Assembly: GCA_963663365.2 (NCBI GenBank)
Contig: CAXXIH010000008.1
Coordinates: 1,984,001-2,048,000 of the forward strand
Length of the DNA: 64,000 nucleotides
From: G963663365 sp963663365
GTDB taxonomy: Bacteria > Hinthialibacterota > Hinthialibacteria > Hinthialibacterales > G963663365
Direction: 5' to 3'
Shown: positions 9,066 to 18,317 of the stretch, one piece after another
Layout of the letters: every line of letters begins with the position of its first letter
How positions within the stretch are numbered: the stretch's first letter is position 1
Notes under the pieces: generated by a model
The model's database searches: none
Told to the model about the DNA's origin: nothing
What the model saw: only the letters and a program-made list of their open reading frames with translations
Program-made: the position numbers and the translations under genes

Positions 9066-10019
9066 GTGCAGATTTATCTCAACGGAAAATTTTTAGACGA
9101 AAAAGAGGCGATGATTTCGCCTTTCGATCACGGTTTTTTGTACGGTGATGGCATCTTTGAAGGCATGCGCATCTATCATGGCCGCCTCTTCCGCGCGGCA
9201 CGTCATGCTGCACGAATCCGTAAAGGAATGCAGATGCTTTGTTTGAAAACAGAGCAAAGCCTGGATGATCTCATCGAGGTTGTTTGCGAGTTGGCACGGC
9301 GCAATGAGATTTTTGATGAAGGCTATGTGCGTCTGGTGATCTCCCGGGGAGTTGGTATAAAGAGCCAAGTCCAATCCGATGGGCAAGTTATGGAGGTTTC
9401 TGACCTTGGTTTGGACCCCGCAAAATGCCCTCGCCCAACCGTTTTGATTATTGTGAGCCGCATCAATCTGTACCCCAAGGAATGGTATGAGAACGGCCTA
9501 AAACTGACGACAACATGCATCCGGCGTAACTCCGCCGATGCGTGTCCACCTCAGGTAAAAAGTCTGAATTACTTGAGCAACGTTTTGGCAAAGTTAGAAG
9601 CGAACCGGGCCGGAGCGGCCGAAGCCGTATTTTTGAATAGGGATGGCTTTGTTGCCGAGGCAACCGCGGACAATCTCTTTATTGTTGAAGGCAATAAGGT
9701 CGTCACACCGCCAACATCAGACGGCGCTCTGCCGGGTATCACCCGCGACGCCGTTTTAGAACTTTGTGAAGATGAAAAGATCGAGGCAATCGAACGGCAT
9801 GTCACGCTTTCGGACCTTTATGGAGCAGATGAATGTTTCCTCACCGGGAGCGCAGCCAAAGTTATTGGAGTGTCGGAAATTGATGGCCGAAAGATTGGCT
9901 CGGGCCGATGCGGACCGATTACGAAGCGGCTGATGGATGCATTTCAGGCACTAACCATGCGCGATGGAATAGAGATCATTCCCTCTGAAACTGCAAACAC
10001 GGAAGCTGTGAAAAACTAG
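9066..10019 (+). CDS. ilvE: Class IV PLP aminotransferase (branched-chain type)
   Basis: A 317-residue fold-type IV PLP enzyme of the IlvE/D-alanine aminotransferase/ADC lyase superfamily. It starts at GTG 9066 behind GGAG. FDHGFLYGDGIFEGMRIY, the PLP lysine in VKSLNYLSNV, the EATADNLFIVEG glutamate and the FLTGSAAKVIGV phosphate-binding turn are all visible. The best guess is branched-chain amino-acid transamination. Members with very similar motifs act on D-amino acids, so the symbol is tentative. The C-terminal ~20 residues are a disordered extension. It stands alone, with a hairpin dyad after it. Confidence 0.75.
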   Translation: MQIYLNGKFLDEKEAMISPFDHGFLYGDGIFEGMRIYHGRLFRAARHAARIRKGMQMLCLKTEQSLDDLIEVVCELARRNEIFDEGYVRLVISRGVGIKSQVQSDGQVMEVSDLGLDPAKCPRPTVLIIVSRINLYPKEWYENGLKLTTTCIRRNSADACPPQVKSLNYLSNVLAKLEANRAGAAEAVFLNRDGFVAEATADNLFIVEGNKVVTPPTSDGALPGITRDAVLELCEDEKIEAIERHVTLSDLYGADECFLTGSAAKVIGVSEIDGRKIGSGRCGPITKRLMDAFQALTMRDGIEIIPSETANTEAVKN

Positions 10020-10042
10020 CGTTATCGAATCGAATCAGCTGC

Positions 10043-10079
10043 TGAACGGTCATAACATCAAGTCACAGATGACCGTTCA
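10043..10079. promoter_or_regulatory. Perfect 11-bp inverted repeat upstream of mcsA
   Basis: TGAACGGTCAT (10043-10053) and its exact inverse ATGACCGTTCA (10069-10079) flank 15 bases. It lies 47 bp before the mcsA start and 23 bp after the aminotransferase stop. There is no T-run, so a plain terminator is less likely than a protein-binding dyad or leader hairpin. It does not match the CIRCE or CtsR operators usual for this kind of operon. Confidence 0.5.
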
Positions 10080-10126
10080 TTGAGCGTATTGGCAAGTCAA
10101 CAGAATTAGAAAGTCAGGCACGTAAC

Positions 10127-10696
10127 ATGTTGTGTGAAATTTGCAAAAGCAGCCCGGCCAAAATTCATGTGACGCAATTTAAAGATGAAGAGAAAATAGC
10201 GATTCATTTATGCCCGGAATGCGCGCATGAAAAGGGATTGGCTGGCCCTTCGATCAATACCCACTTTTCTGTGGCGGATCTTTTGTCGGGTCTTATCAAA
10301 AGTTCCGGCGAAGAGGGTGCGGCGGCGGTGGAACCGGTTACACAACTCACCTGCCCATCATGCGGACTTTCTTTCCGGGCTTTTAAAGAAAGTGGACGTT
10401 TCGGATGCCCGGCTTGCTATGAAACATTTGAAAGCGAGTTGATGTCCCTATTGGGAAAAATCCAAAAAGGAACGAAACACACAGGCAAAGCGCCCTCCAA
10501 AGGAAAAGAAAACAGCCCGGAACGCCGCGTGGCCACATTAAGAATACGGTTAAAAGAGGCGGTTCGAACCGAAGATTTTGAAGAAGCGGCCAAAGTCCGT
10601 GATCAGATTCGCGAGATGGAAGCAGAACTTGGCCTTAAAGATGGAGAATCGACGGGTGAAGGCTCGCATCAGGCCGGAGGAGGGAACGACTCATGA
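10127..10696 (+). CDS. mcsA: McsA-like zinc protein, activator of protein arginine kinase
   Basis: A 189-residue cytoplasmic partner of McsB. Two zinc-binding modules are visible: C3/C6 with C29/C32, then CPSCG and CPAC near residues 77-102. A disordered linker follows, then a C-terminal UVR motif (LKEAVRTEDFEEAAKVRDQI), the hallmark of McsA and UvrB/UvrC-type adaptors. In Gram-positives McsA activates McsB and helps feed stress-damaged proteins to ClpC. Its stop overlaps the mcsB start by 4 bp (ATGA), so the two are translationally coupled, with clpC next. Confidence 0.93.
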   Translation: MLCEICKSSPAKIHVTQFKDEEKIAIHLCPECAHEKGLAGPSINTHFSVADLLSGLIKSSGEEGAAAVEPVTQLTCPSCGLSFRAFKESGRFGCPACYETFESELMSLLGKIQKGTKHTGKAPSKGKENSPERRVATLRIRLKEAVRTEDFEEAAKVRDQIREMEAELGLKDGESTGEGSHQAGGGNDS

Positions 10697-11787
10697 GTGC
10701 AACTCTTCCTGCTCGCTTGCTGGGCCGCGCCGGTTGGGTCGATACAAACGGCCGCTGGGACGATCTCGTCATTTCAAGCCGTGTCCGCCTGGCGCGCAAT
10801 ATCGAGGGGCTTCCTTTTTCACACTGGGCTTCATCTGCCGATTTGGAACGCGCAGCCACAACCGCATTGGAAGCATTGCGCTGTTGTTCCGTTATGCAAG
10901 GACACGATTCAATCAGCGTTGAAGAGTTGGAGCCACCGGACCGCAAATATTTGGTGGAACGCTATCTCATCAGCCGGGAACTCGCCGAAGGCGGATTGGA
11001 GCGCTGGGTTGCCATCGATAAAAGCGAAGTTGCCAGTGTGATGATCAATGAAGAAGACCACCTGCGGATGCAAGTGCTTTTGGCAGGACTGAATGTGGCC
11101 GAAGCCTGGCAACGTATCGATACGCTGGACGATGAACTCAGCCAGCATTTGAATTATGCCTTCTCCGAAAAGATGGGGTATTTAACGGCATGCCCAACCA
11201 ATGTAGGTTCGGGTATTCGTGTCTCTGTAATGGCTCACCTTCCCGGGCTGGTAATGACCCAAGAAATCAAAAAAGTATTGGGAGCGGTTACACAAATCGG
11301 TTTAACAGTCCGGGGATTTGCAGGCGAAGGCAGCGAAATATCGGGCAACTTATTCCAGATCAGCAACCAATGGACATTGGGTTATAGCGAGGAAGACACA
11401 CTGGAAAAGATCGAGCGGATTCTCGATCAAATCGTTGAAAAAGAACGTCAGGCACAGGAGCAATTATGGTCTGAAAGCAGGTCGTTGGTTGAAGATCGTG
11501 TCTTTCGTGCGTACGGTATTCTATCGCAGGCACGTGTAGTCAGCACCAAAGAAGCGCTGGAACTTCTCTCACAGTTGCGTTTGGGGCTGAACTTGGGTCT
11601 GTTGAATGGAATTACGTACTCCGATTTCAATGAAATTATTGTTGGCCTGCGCCCCGCGCATTTGCAAAAACGGGTAGGGCAAACATTATCGACAGCCGAG
11701 CGCGATATTGAACGTGCCCGGCTTCTTCGTACCTGGTTGACATCCCGCACAACGGGATCCTCAGGAGCGAGCAATAGCGGTTCGTAA
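10693..11787 (+). CDS. mcsB: Protein-arginine kinase McsB
   Basis: A 364-residue enzyme of the guanidino-phosphotransferase fold that phosphorylates arginines on misfolded proteins and marks them for ClpCP. Phosphagen-kinase motifs are intact: SSRVRLARNIEG at the N-terminus, the substrate loop NEEDHLRMQ, the nucleotide-binding CPTNVGSGIRVSVMAHLPGL and RGFAGEGSE. The C-terminal half carries the Arg-rich helices seen in McsB. The gene overlaps mcsA by 4 bp and precedes clpC by 30 bp. McsB is best known in Firmicutes, so its presence in a diderm lipid-A organism is worth noting. Confidence 0.95.
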   Translation: MSATLPARLLGRAGWVDTNGRWDDLVISSRVRLARNIEGLPFSHWASSADLERAATTALEALRCCSVMQGHDSISVEELEPPDRKYLVERYLISRELAEGGLERWVAIDKSEVASVMINEEDHLRMQVLLAGLNVAEAWQRIDTLDDELSQHLNYAFSEKMGYLTACPTNVGSGIRVSVMAHLPGLVMTQEIKKVLGAVTQIGLTVRGFAGEGSEISGNLFQISNQWTLGYSEEDTLEKIERILDQIVEKERQAQEQLWSESRSLVEDRVFRAYGILSQARVVSTKEALELLSQLRLGLNLGLLNGITYSDFNEIIVGLRPAHLQKRVGQTLSTAERDIERARLLRTWLTSRTTGSSGASNSGS

Positions 11788-11817
11788 AAGAACCAATCCT
11801 GGTTTGAGGTACCAATT

Positions 11818-14271
11818 ATGTTTGATCGGCTTACAGAACGGGCACGTCTCGTTATGAAACGCGCAAAAGAGGAAGCGGCAAAGATCGGCAACAGCCACGC
11901 CGCCACAGAGCACATTCTTCTGGGATTGATCGCAGAAGGAGAAGGCGTCGCCGCTACTGCTATGCGCAATATGGGTTTGAACCTGGAAGCGCTCAAATCC
12001 GAGTTATTGAAACATATCCCCCGCGAAGGTTCGCCTGAACCGGACGGCACAATTCCTCTCTCCCCCTCCGGAAAGCGGGCGATTGAATTCGCTTACCAAG
12101 AAGCCCAGGCTTTCGGTGTCAATTTCATCGGCACCGAGCATCTGTTGCTGGGTGTGATTCGTGAAAACGAGGGCCTGGCGGCCCGTATCCTCGCCAGCCA
12201 CGGGGTGGACCTTATTAAGGCTCGTAGCGAGATTTTGCGTTTGATGGGTGGAGGCTCGCAAGAAGCCGTGGCAGCCGGGAAATCCAAGAGCAAAACTCCC
12301 GCGTTAGATGCCTTCGGCACAGATCTGACCGAACTGGCCAAACTGAATAAGCTGGACCCGGTGATTGGCCGTGAAGACGAGATCGAACGTGTTATTCAGA
12401 TTTTATGCCGGCGTACGAAGAACAATCCTGTACTAATCGGCGAGGCGGGCGTAGGCAAGACTGCGATTGCCGAGGGATTGGCTCAACAGATCGTAGAGCG
12501 TACGGTTCCCGATCTGCTAATGGACCGCCGCCTTATTACTCTGGATTTGGCCGGTTTGGTTGCGGGCACCAAGTATCGCGGTCAGTTTGAAGAACGCCTA
12601 AAGGCCGTTCTGGAAGAAATCCGCCGTGATAACAGCAAGATCATCCTGTTCGTTGATGAGTTGCATACTCTGGTAGGGGCCGGAGCCGCAGAAGGCTCTA
12701 TGGACGCCTCGAATATGCTCAAACCGGCGTTGGCCCGGGGCGAAATCCAATGCATCGGCGCTACGACGCTCGAAGAATACAGAAAACATATTGAAAAAGA
12801 CTCCGCTTTGGAGCGCAGGTTCCAAGTGGTTATGGTCGATCCGCCAAATGTGGAGCAGACTTTTAAGATTCTCGAAGGACTCCGCGACCGGTATGAAGCC
12901 CATCATCACGTCCAGTTTACAGATATCGCGTTGCGCTCGGCGGCTGAACTCTCTGACCGTTATGTGACCGACCGTTTTCTGCCTGATAAGGCCATCGATA
13001 TCATCGATGAGGCCGGTTCTCGCGCCCGGCTCAAGGCCACAACCCGTCCCAGCGAACTCCGTTTGATCGATGAAGAAATCCAGAACGTCGTAAAAGAGAT
13101 TGAAGCGGCCACCGTGGCTGAAGAATTCGAGCGGTGCCTGGAATTAAAACGTAAGCGGGAAGAATTACGACAGGAAGAGGCGCGCCTTATCCAAGAATGG
13201 GAAACGCGGAAATCCGCGAGCGGCAGTGAGACGATTGTGGACGAAGAAGAAATCGCCTATATCGTCTCCAAATGGACCGGGATTCCTATGGTCCGTATCG
13301 AAGAAGCCGAAACTCAAAAATTGCTGCGGATGGAAGAAGAACTGCACAAAAAGGTTGTCGCTCAAGACGACGCGATTCGCAGTATCTGTAAGGCTATTCG
13401 CCGCTCACGGGCCGGATTGTCCAACCAAGGCCGCCCACTTGGCTCGTTTCTATTCCTTGGCCCAACCGGCACAGGGAAAACCCACCTCGCCAAGGCGCTG
13501 GCCGAGCATCTTTTTGGAAATACGGATGCGATGGTCACTGTGGATATGTCCGAATACATGGAAAAATTTGCCGTTTCGCGGCTTGTGGGCGCACCTCCAG
13601 GCTATATTGGACACGATGAAGGAGGCCAGCTGACAGAAAAAGTCAGGCGGAAGCCTTATAGCGTTGTATGCTTGGACGAGATCGAAAAGGCCCACCCCGA
13701 TGTCTATAATATTCTTCTGCAAGTCCTTGAAGAAGGTAGACTTACGGATTCCAATGGATACAAGGTGGACTTTCGGCATACGGTTCTCATCATGACCTCC
13801 AATGTGGGTTCGGAAGAAATTACAAATAAAACCTCCCTCGGATTTAGTTCGGATGATGAAGCAACCTCATATACTTCTATGCGTGACCGGGTCATGTCTG
13901 TTCTCAAAAAGACATTTAAGCCTGAATTCCTAAACCGTGTCGATGAAACCGTCGTTTTCCACGCTTTAAACAAAGAACACATCCTCCAAATCTGTGACAT
14001 TATGATGGAGGAGGTCCAGGAACGCCTGAACCAATTCCATATTAAACTGTCTCTTTCTGAAGGGGCCAAGAAGTATTTGGTTGAACACGGAAGCGATAGC
14101 CAGTATGGTGCCCGACCGCTGAAGAGAAGCATCCAGAAGCATCTCGAGGACCCTCTGTCGGAAGAATTGCTCCAAGGCCGGTTCCGGGATGGTGGAAATG
14201 TCCACTGTGATGTTGGCGAAAAAGGTCTTATTTTCACCAAAACTCCGGAAGCGGAGGAGGTGCCAGCCTGA
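11818..14271 (+). CDS. clpC: ClpC-type AAA+ unfoldase
   Basis: An 817-residue HSP100 ATPase that unfolds substrates for ClpP. It has two N-terminal Clp_N repeats (residues ~1-145), AAA module 1 with Walker A GEAGVGKT near residue 208, and a middle domain with a UVR-like segment (EEFERCLELKRKREELR) that defines ClpC rather than ClpA/ClpB. AAA module 2 has GPTGTGKT near residue 548 and the C-terminal D2 helix bundle. The protein ends in a Glu-rich tail. It follows mcsAB, as in the known McsAB-ClpC system, and runs into bamA after 11 bp. No clpP is present in the window. Confidence 0.97.
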   Translation: MFDRLTERARLVMKRAKEEAAKIGNSHAATEHILLGLIAEGEGVAATAMRNMGLNLEALKSELLKHIPREGSPEPDGTIPLSPSGKRAIEFAYQEAQAFGVNFIGTEHLLLGVIRENEGLAARILASHGVDLIKARSEILRLMGGGSQEAVAAGKSKSKTPALDAFGTDLTELAKLNKLDPVIGREDEIERVIQILCRRTKNNPVLIGEAGVGKTAIAEGLAQQIVERTVPDLLMDRRLITLDLAGLVAGTKYRGQFEERLKAVLEEIRRDNSKIILFVDELHTLVGAGAAEGSMDASNMLKPALARGEIQCIGATTLEEYRKHIEKDSALERRFQVVMVDPPNVEQTFKILEGLRDRYEAHHHVQFTDIALRSAAELSDRYVTDRFLPDKAIDIIDEAGSRARLKATTRPSELRLIDEEIQNVVKEIEAATVAEEFERCLELKRKREELRQEEARLIQEWETRKSASGSETIVDEEEIAYIVSKWTGIPMVRIEEAETQKLLRMEEELHKKVVAQDDAIRSICKAIRRSRAGLSNQGRPLGSFLFLGPTGTGKTHLAKALAEHLFGNTDAMVTVDMSEYMEKFAVSRLVGAPPGYIGHDEGGQLTEKVRRKPYSVVCLDEIEKAHPDVYNILLQVLEEGRLTDSNGYKVDFRHTVLIMTSNVGSEEITNKTSLGFSSDDEATSYTSMRDRVMSVLKKTFKPEFLNRVDETVVFHALNKEHILQICDIMMEEVQERLNQFHIKLSLSEGAKKYLVEHGSDSQYGARPLKRSIQKHLEDPLSEELLQGRFRDGGNVHCDVGEKGLIFTKTPEAEEVPA

Positions 14272-14282
14272 AACCGTCATTC

Positions 14283-16727
14283 TTGCGCATGAGGCGGCGA
14301 TTTGCCGCATTCGGTGGGGCTCTGTTGGGGTGTTTCGTGCTCGCTACGGTTGCCTTTGCGCAACCGGTGCGCGAAGTCATCGTCGATGAATACGCACATG
14401 TCGATCCTGAAGATATTCTGCAAGTTGTAAAGAAGCAGGAAGGAATGACATTCGGCGATCGGGCACTGCAACGGGAAATCCGTTCGGCCATCCGTGAATT
14501 GATGGCAACCGGAAAATTTATTGATGTCGTTGTCGATACCCAGGACATCCTCGAAAACGGACAGGTGGCCGGTGTGCGGTTGGTTTATATCGTGCGCGAA
14601 AAGCCTGTTGTTGTTCAAGTTGTTTTTAATGGGAACGAAGTCTATCGCGACGGGCGGCTACGCAAAGAACTGGGACTCGCCGATCTCGATAAAACTCTCG
14701 TCTTTTATGATGAAAATAAAGAGCGCGAATTAATCGAGACGCTTAAAGCATTCTATCGAACACGCTCCTATCCCGGCACTCAGGTCACGGTTACAACAGA
14801 AGAGGCCGGTATCGCTGATGAGTTAATTTTAAGGTTCACGCTTGAAGAGGGTGAGCGCATGCCCGTTCACCGTGTCTATTTCGAGGGCAATAGCGTCTTC
14901 TCGGCGCGCCAACTTCGCGGCATGATGAAAACCAAGCGGAGTTGGTGGTTTATAATTAAAAACGAATATGAAGACGAAGTTTTTCAAGAAGACCTTCGTA
15001 AAATCACCTATGAGTACCGTAATAAAGGATATCTAGACGCTACTATTGAAGCGGGCGAGCTCGTTGAAACGGAAGACGGCTTGGATGTCAACGTAAAAAT
15101 CACCGAGGGCGAGCCCTATACGGTCGATAGCGTTGCGGTTGCCGGGAACACAATCTTCAACGATAACGAACTGCTTGAATCGATGGCCTCAAAAGCCGAG
15201 CAAACTTATTCAGAAGGAACCCTGATTCAAGACCGCCAGAAGATTTTAAACCTCTACCGGAACCAGGGTTATTATTTCACCCGTATTGCACAACAACTGG
15301 AACCGGATTCGTCAACACACCGGGTTCAAATTGCGCTGAATATCACAGAAACTTCACGATTACGGTTTGGCAAACTGGATATAAAAGGTGTCATCACCAC
15401 GGAAGCCGGAGAGACTTTCGATACAAAAGAAGACGAATTCTCAACCGATGAAAAAGTTATTCGTAGAGAGTTAAAGCTGGATTCCGGTGAGGTTTTGGAT
15501 TGGTCGAAAGTTTTGGAAGCGGACCGCAAATTGACCAACTTGGGTTATTTCCGCAGCCGTCCATATCCACTACCGAATGAGATCAACCTGATGCCCGGCT
15601 TCTCAGAGCCGATTGTACGGCGTGACGATCCGACCGTGGCAGACATTCTGCTGCAGTTGGAAGAGGTTGAAACCGGCTTCATTACATTCGGCGGCGGTTT
15701 TTCAACAACATTCGGCCCGTCGGTTTTGATTTCGCTTGAGAAACGCAACCTCTTGGGCAAAGGCTGGAATACGGATGTTACCTTAGAACTCGGAACCAAA
15801 CGCTCCCGGGTGATGGTTGGATTCACCGAACCTTATTTGCTGGATAGCGAATGGTCATTTAATACAAGAGCATTTTGGATCGACCGCGAAGGAATCGGTG
15901 GCCGGACTTTCGATGAAGAGCGCGTCGGTATGTCGTTAACCTTTGGACATGACTTTTTCGATGAATACACCAAAGGTTATATAACCCCCAAGGTGGAACA
16001 GACGGATATTTCGGAATTCAGCGGGAGCCGTCTGGAAGTCGCCGATATCCCCAAAGAATTTCAAGAAGGCAAAAACTCGACAGCTAGTCTTGCCTTTACA
16101 GCCGTCCGGGATACCCGGGATTTTGTGGCAAATCCCACAAAAGGAACATTGACGCGCGCCTCAGTCGAGTTTGCGGCGTTGGCCGACAATGAATTTATGA
16201 AATTCGAACTGAGTTCGCGGGCGTTTAAACGGGTATTCGGTAAGGCGGTTTTTGAATACGGCGGCGAACTTCAGCTTTCTGAGCCATTTGGCGACAGCGA
16301 CTTCCTGCCGCTTCAAGAACGCTTTTTTGTTGGCGGCCAGAATTCCGTTCGTGGTTTCGAATACGGCGGTATTGGGCGTGGCGATACATTGACGCGCCGT
16401 GTTTTCCTCGGTGAACGAGGGCTGTATGAAAACGTGGACGATTTTACCGTAGGTGGACAGGCTGCGCTTTTGGGTACAGCCGAACTACGTTATCCCTTCT
16501 GGGAATTCTTATATGGCGCCGTATTCGTCGATTCCGGAGCCTCGTATCCGGAGATCGGCGATCTCGATCCCAGCGACCTAAGGTTTTCGGCAGGCGTTGG
16601 TTTACGAATTAACCTACCAATTGGAGGCATCGCGCGAATAGATTACGGTGTTCCCATCGTCAAAGAGAGCGAAGATGAGGTCGAACAATTCCAGTTCACC
16701 TTCTCGCAAAGCCTGGGAGGCCGATAA
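14283..16727 (+). CDS. bamA: Outer-membrane assembly factor BamA
   Basis: An 814-residue Omp85 protein that inserts beta-barrel proteins into the outer membrane. A signal peptide (RRRFAAFGGALL...VAFAQ, about residues 3-27) precedes several POTRA repeats (to about residue 430) and a 16-strand barrel. The barrel contains the conserved VRGFEYGG loop-6 motif near residue 690 and ends in alternating residues with a phenylalanine close to the C-terminus (FQFTFSQSLGGR). The start is TTG at 14283 or ATG at 14289; both keep the signal peptide. It lies 11 bp behind clpC and is followed by skp and lpxD, the usual BamA neighbourhood. Confidence 0.95.
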   Translation: MRMRRRFAAFGGALLGCFVLATVAFAQPVREVIVDEYAHVDPEDILQVVKKQEGMTFGDRALQREIRSAIRELMATGKFIDVVVDTQDILENGQVAGVRLVYIVREKPVVVQVVFNGNEVYRDGRLRKELGLADLDKTLVFYDENKERELIETLKAFYRTRSYPGTQVTVTTEEAGIADELILRFTLEEGERMPVHRVYFEGNSVFSARQLRGMMKTKRSWWFIIKNEYEDEVFQEDLRKITYEYRNKGYLDATIEAGELVETEDGLDVNVKITEGEPYTVDSVAVAGNTIFNDNELLESMASKAEQTYSEGTLIQDRQKILNLYRNQGYYFTRIAQQLEPDSSTHRVQIALNITETSRLRFGKLDIKGVITTEAGETFDTKEDEFSTDEKVIRRELKLDSGEVLDWSKVLEADRKLTNLGYFRSRPYPLPNEINLMPGFSEPIVRRDDPTVADILLQLEEVETGFITFGGGFSTTFGPSVLISLEKRNLLGKGWNTDVTLELGTKRSRVMVGFTEPYLLDSEWSFNTRAFWIDREGIGGRTFDEERVGMSLTFGHDFFDEYTKGYITPKVEQTDISEFSGSRLEVADIPKEFQEGKNSTASLAFTAVRDTRDFVANPTKGTLTRASVEFAALADNEFMKFELSSRAFKRVFGKAVFEYGGELQLSEPFGDSDFLPLQERFFVGGQNSVRGFEYGGIGRGDTLTRRVFLGERGLYENVDDFTVGGQAALLGTAELRYPFWEFLYGAVFVDSGASYPEIGDLDPSDLRFSAGVGLRINLPIGGIARIDYGVPIVKESEDEVEQFQFTFSQSLGGR

Positions 16728-16762
16728 ACCGCGCGCCCCAAAGCATATAAAGGAGTCTGACT

Positions 16763-17311
16763 ATGACTGCTAAACAAATGGAATCCCATCGTTTGACAAT
16801 CACAATTATCGCCTGCGCTGCATTTTTGGCGATCGGTCTAACAGGAACTCTCACCGCGCAGCCGACACGCTCGATTCCGGTTGGAATCGTGGATGTCAAC
16901 CGTATTGTCGATGAATCGGCACTGTTTAAATCTGCCGTGGAACAAGCGAAAGCCAAACGAGATGCGCTGCAAAGTGACTTAGATAGACAATTCGACGAGC
17001 TGGAAGCAAAAATGAAAACGACGGCCAACCAGGCTGATATGTTGAGCGAAGAGCAAAAACAACAGCAGAGTATGAAGTTCCGTGCCGAGCGAGACGCAAT
17101 ATGGGATGACAGCCGGAAAAAATCGGCAGTACTCGAAGCGGAACAAAGAAATTTGCTGAAACCGCTCTTGGAAAAAGCCAATGTCGTCATCGAAGAGATT
17201 GCAAAAGCCAATAGCCTGGAATTAATTGTCAAACGCTCATCAGTAGCCTATCACGTCCAGGCCATGGATATCACCGGCCAGGTCATCGACAAGCTGGATA
17301 AGGAAGGCTGA
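16763..17311 (+). CDS. skp: OmpH/Skp-family periplasmic chaperone
   Basis: A 182-residue periplasmic chaperone for unfolded outer-membrane proteins on their way to BamA. There is a good AAGGAG before ATG 16763. The signal peptide/anchor spans about residues 11-35 (LTITIIACAAFLAIGLTGTL...QP). Next come the start strand IPVGIVDVNRIVDESALFKSA typical of OmpH, a long coiled coil (residues ~55-140) and a closing strand LELIVKRSSVAYH. It is located between bamA and lpxD, the standard order in many diderms. Confidence 0.9.
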   Translation: MTAKQMESHRLTITIIACAAFLAIGLTGTLTAQPTRSIPVGIVDVNRIVDESALFKSAVEQAKAKRDALQSDLDRQFDELEAKMKTTANQADMLSEEQKQQQSMKFRAERDAIWDDSRKKSAVLEAEQRNLLKPLLEKANVVIEEIAKANSLELIVKRSSVAYHVQAMDITGQVIDKLDKEG

Positions 17312-17321
17312 ACCTCTTTTT

Positions 17322-18317
17322 ATGGTTACGCGCACGGTTCAAGAGGTTGCAGAATATCTGAAGGCGGAGGTAATCGGAGACGGGAAGGTCGCCTTAACGG
17401 GAATCGCTCCAATTGAGGAGGCGGGCACGGGACAGCTGTCTTTCGTCGCCAATCCCAAATATGTGAGCCTTATCGATACCTGCACCGCATCGGCGCTAAT
17501 CACAAGCCCCAAATTAGATACCATATTTAAGCCCCGTGTTTTGGCCGCCAATCCTTACTTGGCCTTTACTAGGGTTATGCACCTTTTTATGGCCAAACCT
17601 AAGGATATCGTCACAGGGATTTCTCCTTTGGCTGTGGTTCATGAAGAGGCAGAGATTGCGTCGACGGCATCCATTATGGAAAACGTTTTTGTGGGCCGGG
17701 GCGCGCGTGTCGGTGAACATACCATAATCGAACCGGGTGTGGTCATTGGGGATGGAGCAACCGTGGGGGATGATTGCTACTTGGAAGCCAACTGTCATAT
17801 TGGTGCAGGCTGCCAAGTTGACCGGCGTTGTATTATTCACTCCGGAACCCAAGTCGGAAGCAGTATGCCTTCTGAGGTCGACGGGAGTTCCGGAATTGTG
17901 CAACTTGAAGAAGATGTCGAGCTCGGCGCCAATGTGGTTATCCAAGGCGGCACTTCTGAACATCCCACACGTATCGGCTCGAGTACAAAAATCGACAATC
18001 TAGTCAATATCGGACCGGAATGCCAAATCGGTATCAGTTGTATCTTGGTTTCTCAGGTGACTTTGGGCCAAGGTGTAATATTGGGAAATGGTGTGACTCT
18101 TGCAGGGCAAGCAACCGTAATGGACAACTGCCGTGTGGGTAATTTGGCCGTCATCGGTGCTAAAAGCCTGGTCGATAGCAATGTCCCTGACAAAGCACAG
18201 TATTGGGGCATCCCCGCAAAGCCCCATCGTGAAGAGCGGCGATCAATGGCGCTTATCCATCGTATCCCTAAACTCGAAACCATTCTTGAAAAATTAGAGA
18301 CGGAGGAGAATCGGTGA
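17322..18317 (+). CDS. lpxD: UDP-3-O-acylglucosamine N-acyltransferase
   Basis: A 331-residue left-handed beta-helix enzyme that adds the N-linked hydroxyacyl chain in lipid A synthesis, after LpxC. An N-terminal uridine-binding domain (TVQEVAEYLKAEVIGDG...) is followed by about ten hexapeptide-repeat turns (residues ~105-290). The usual catalytic-histidine environment near the middle of the helix (HSGTQVGS) is harder to align than in the E. coli enzyme. The C-terminal helix (RIPKLETILEKLE) matches LpxD. It overlaps the next gene by 4 bp (GTGA). Confidence 0.92.
   Translation: MVTRTVQEVAEYLKAEVIGDGKVALTGIAPIEEAGTGQLSFVANPKYVSLIDTCTASALITSPKLDTIFKPRVLAANPYLAFTRVMHLFMAKPKDIVTGISPLAVVHEEAEIASTASIMENVFVGRGARVGEHTIIEPGVVIGDGATVGDDCYLEANCHIGAGCQVDRRCIIHSGTQVGSSMPSEVDGSSGIVQLEEDVELGANVVIQGGTSEHPTRIGSSTKIDNLVNIGPECQIGISCILVSQVTLGQGVILGNGVTLAGQATVMDNCRVGNLAVIGAKSLVDSNVPDKAQYWGIPAKPHREERRSMALIHRIPKLETILEKLETEENR

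Noticed and set aside
14272..14282. Promoter or terminator between clpC and bamA
   Set aside because: The 11-bp gap has no hairpin, and no promoter was seen in the end of clpC; read-through seems likely.
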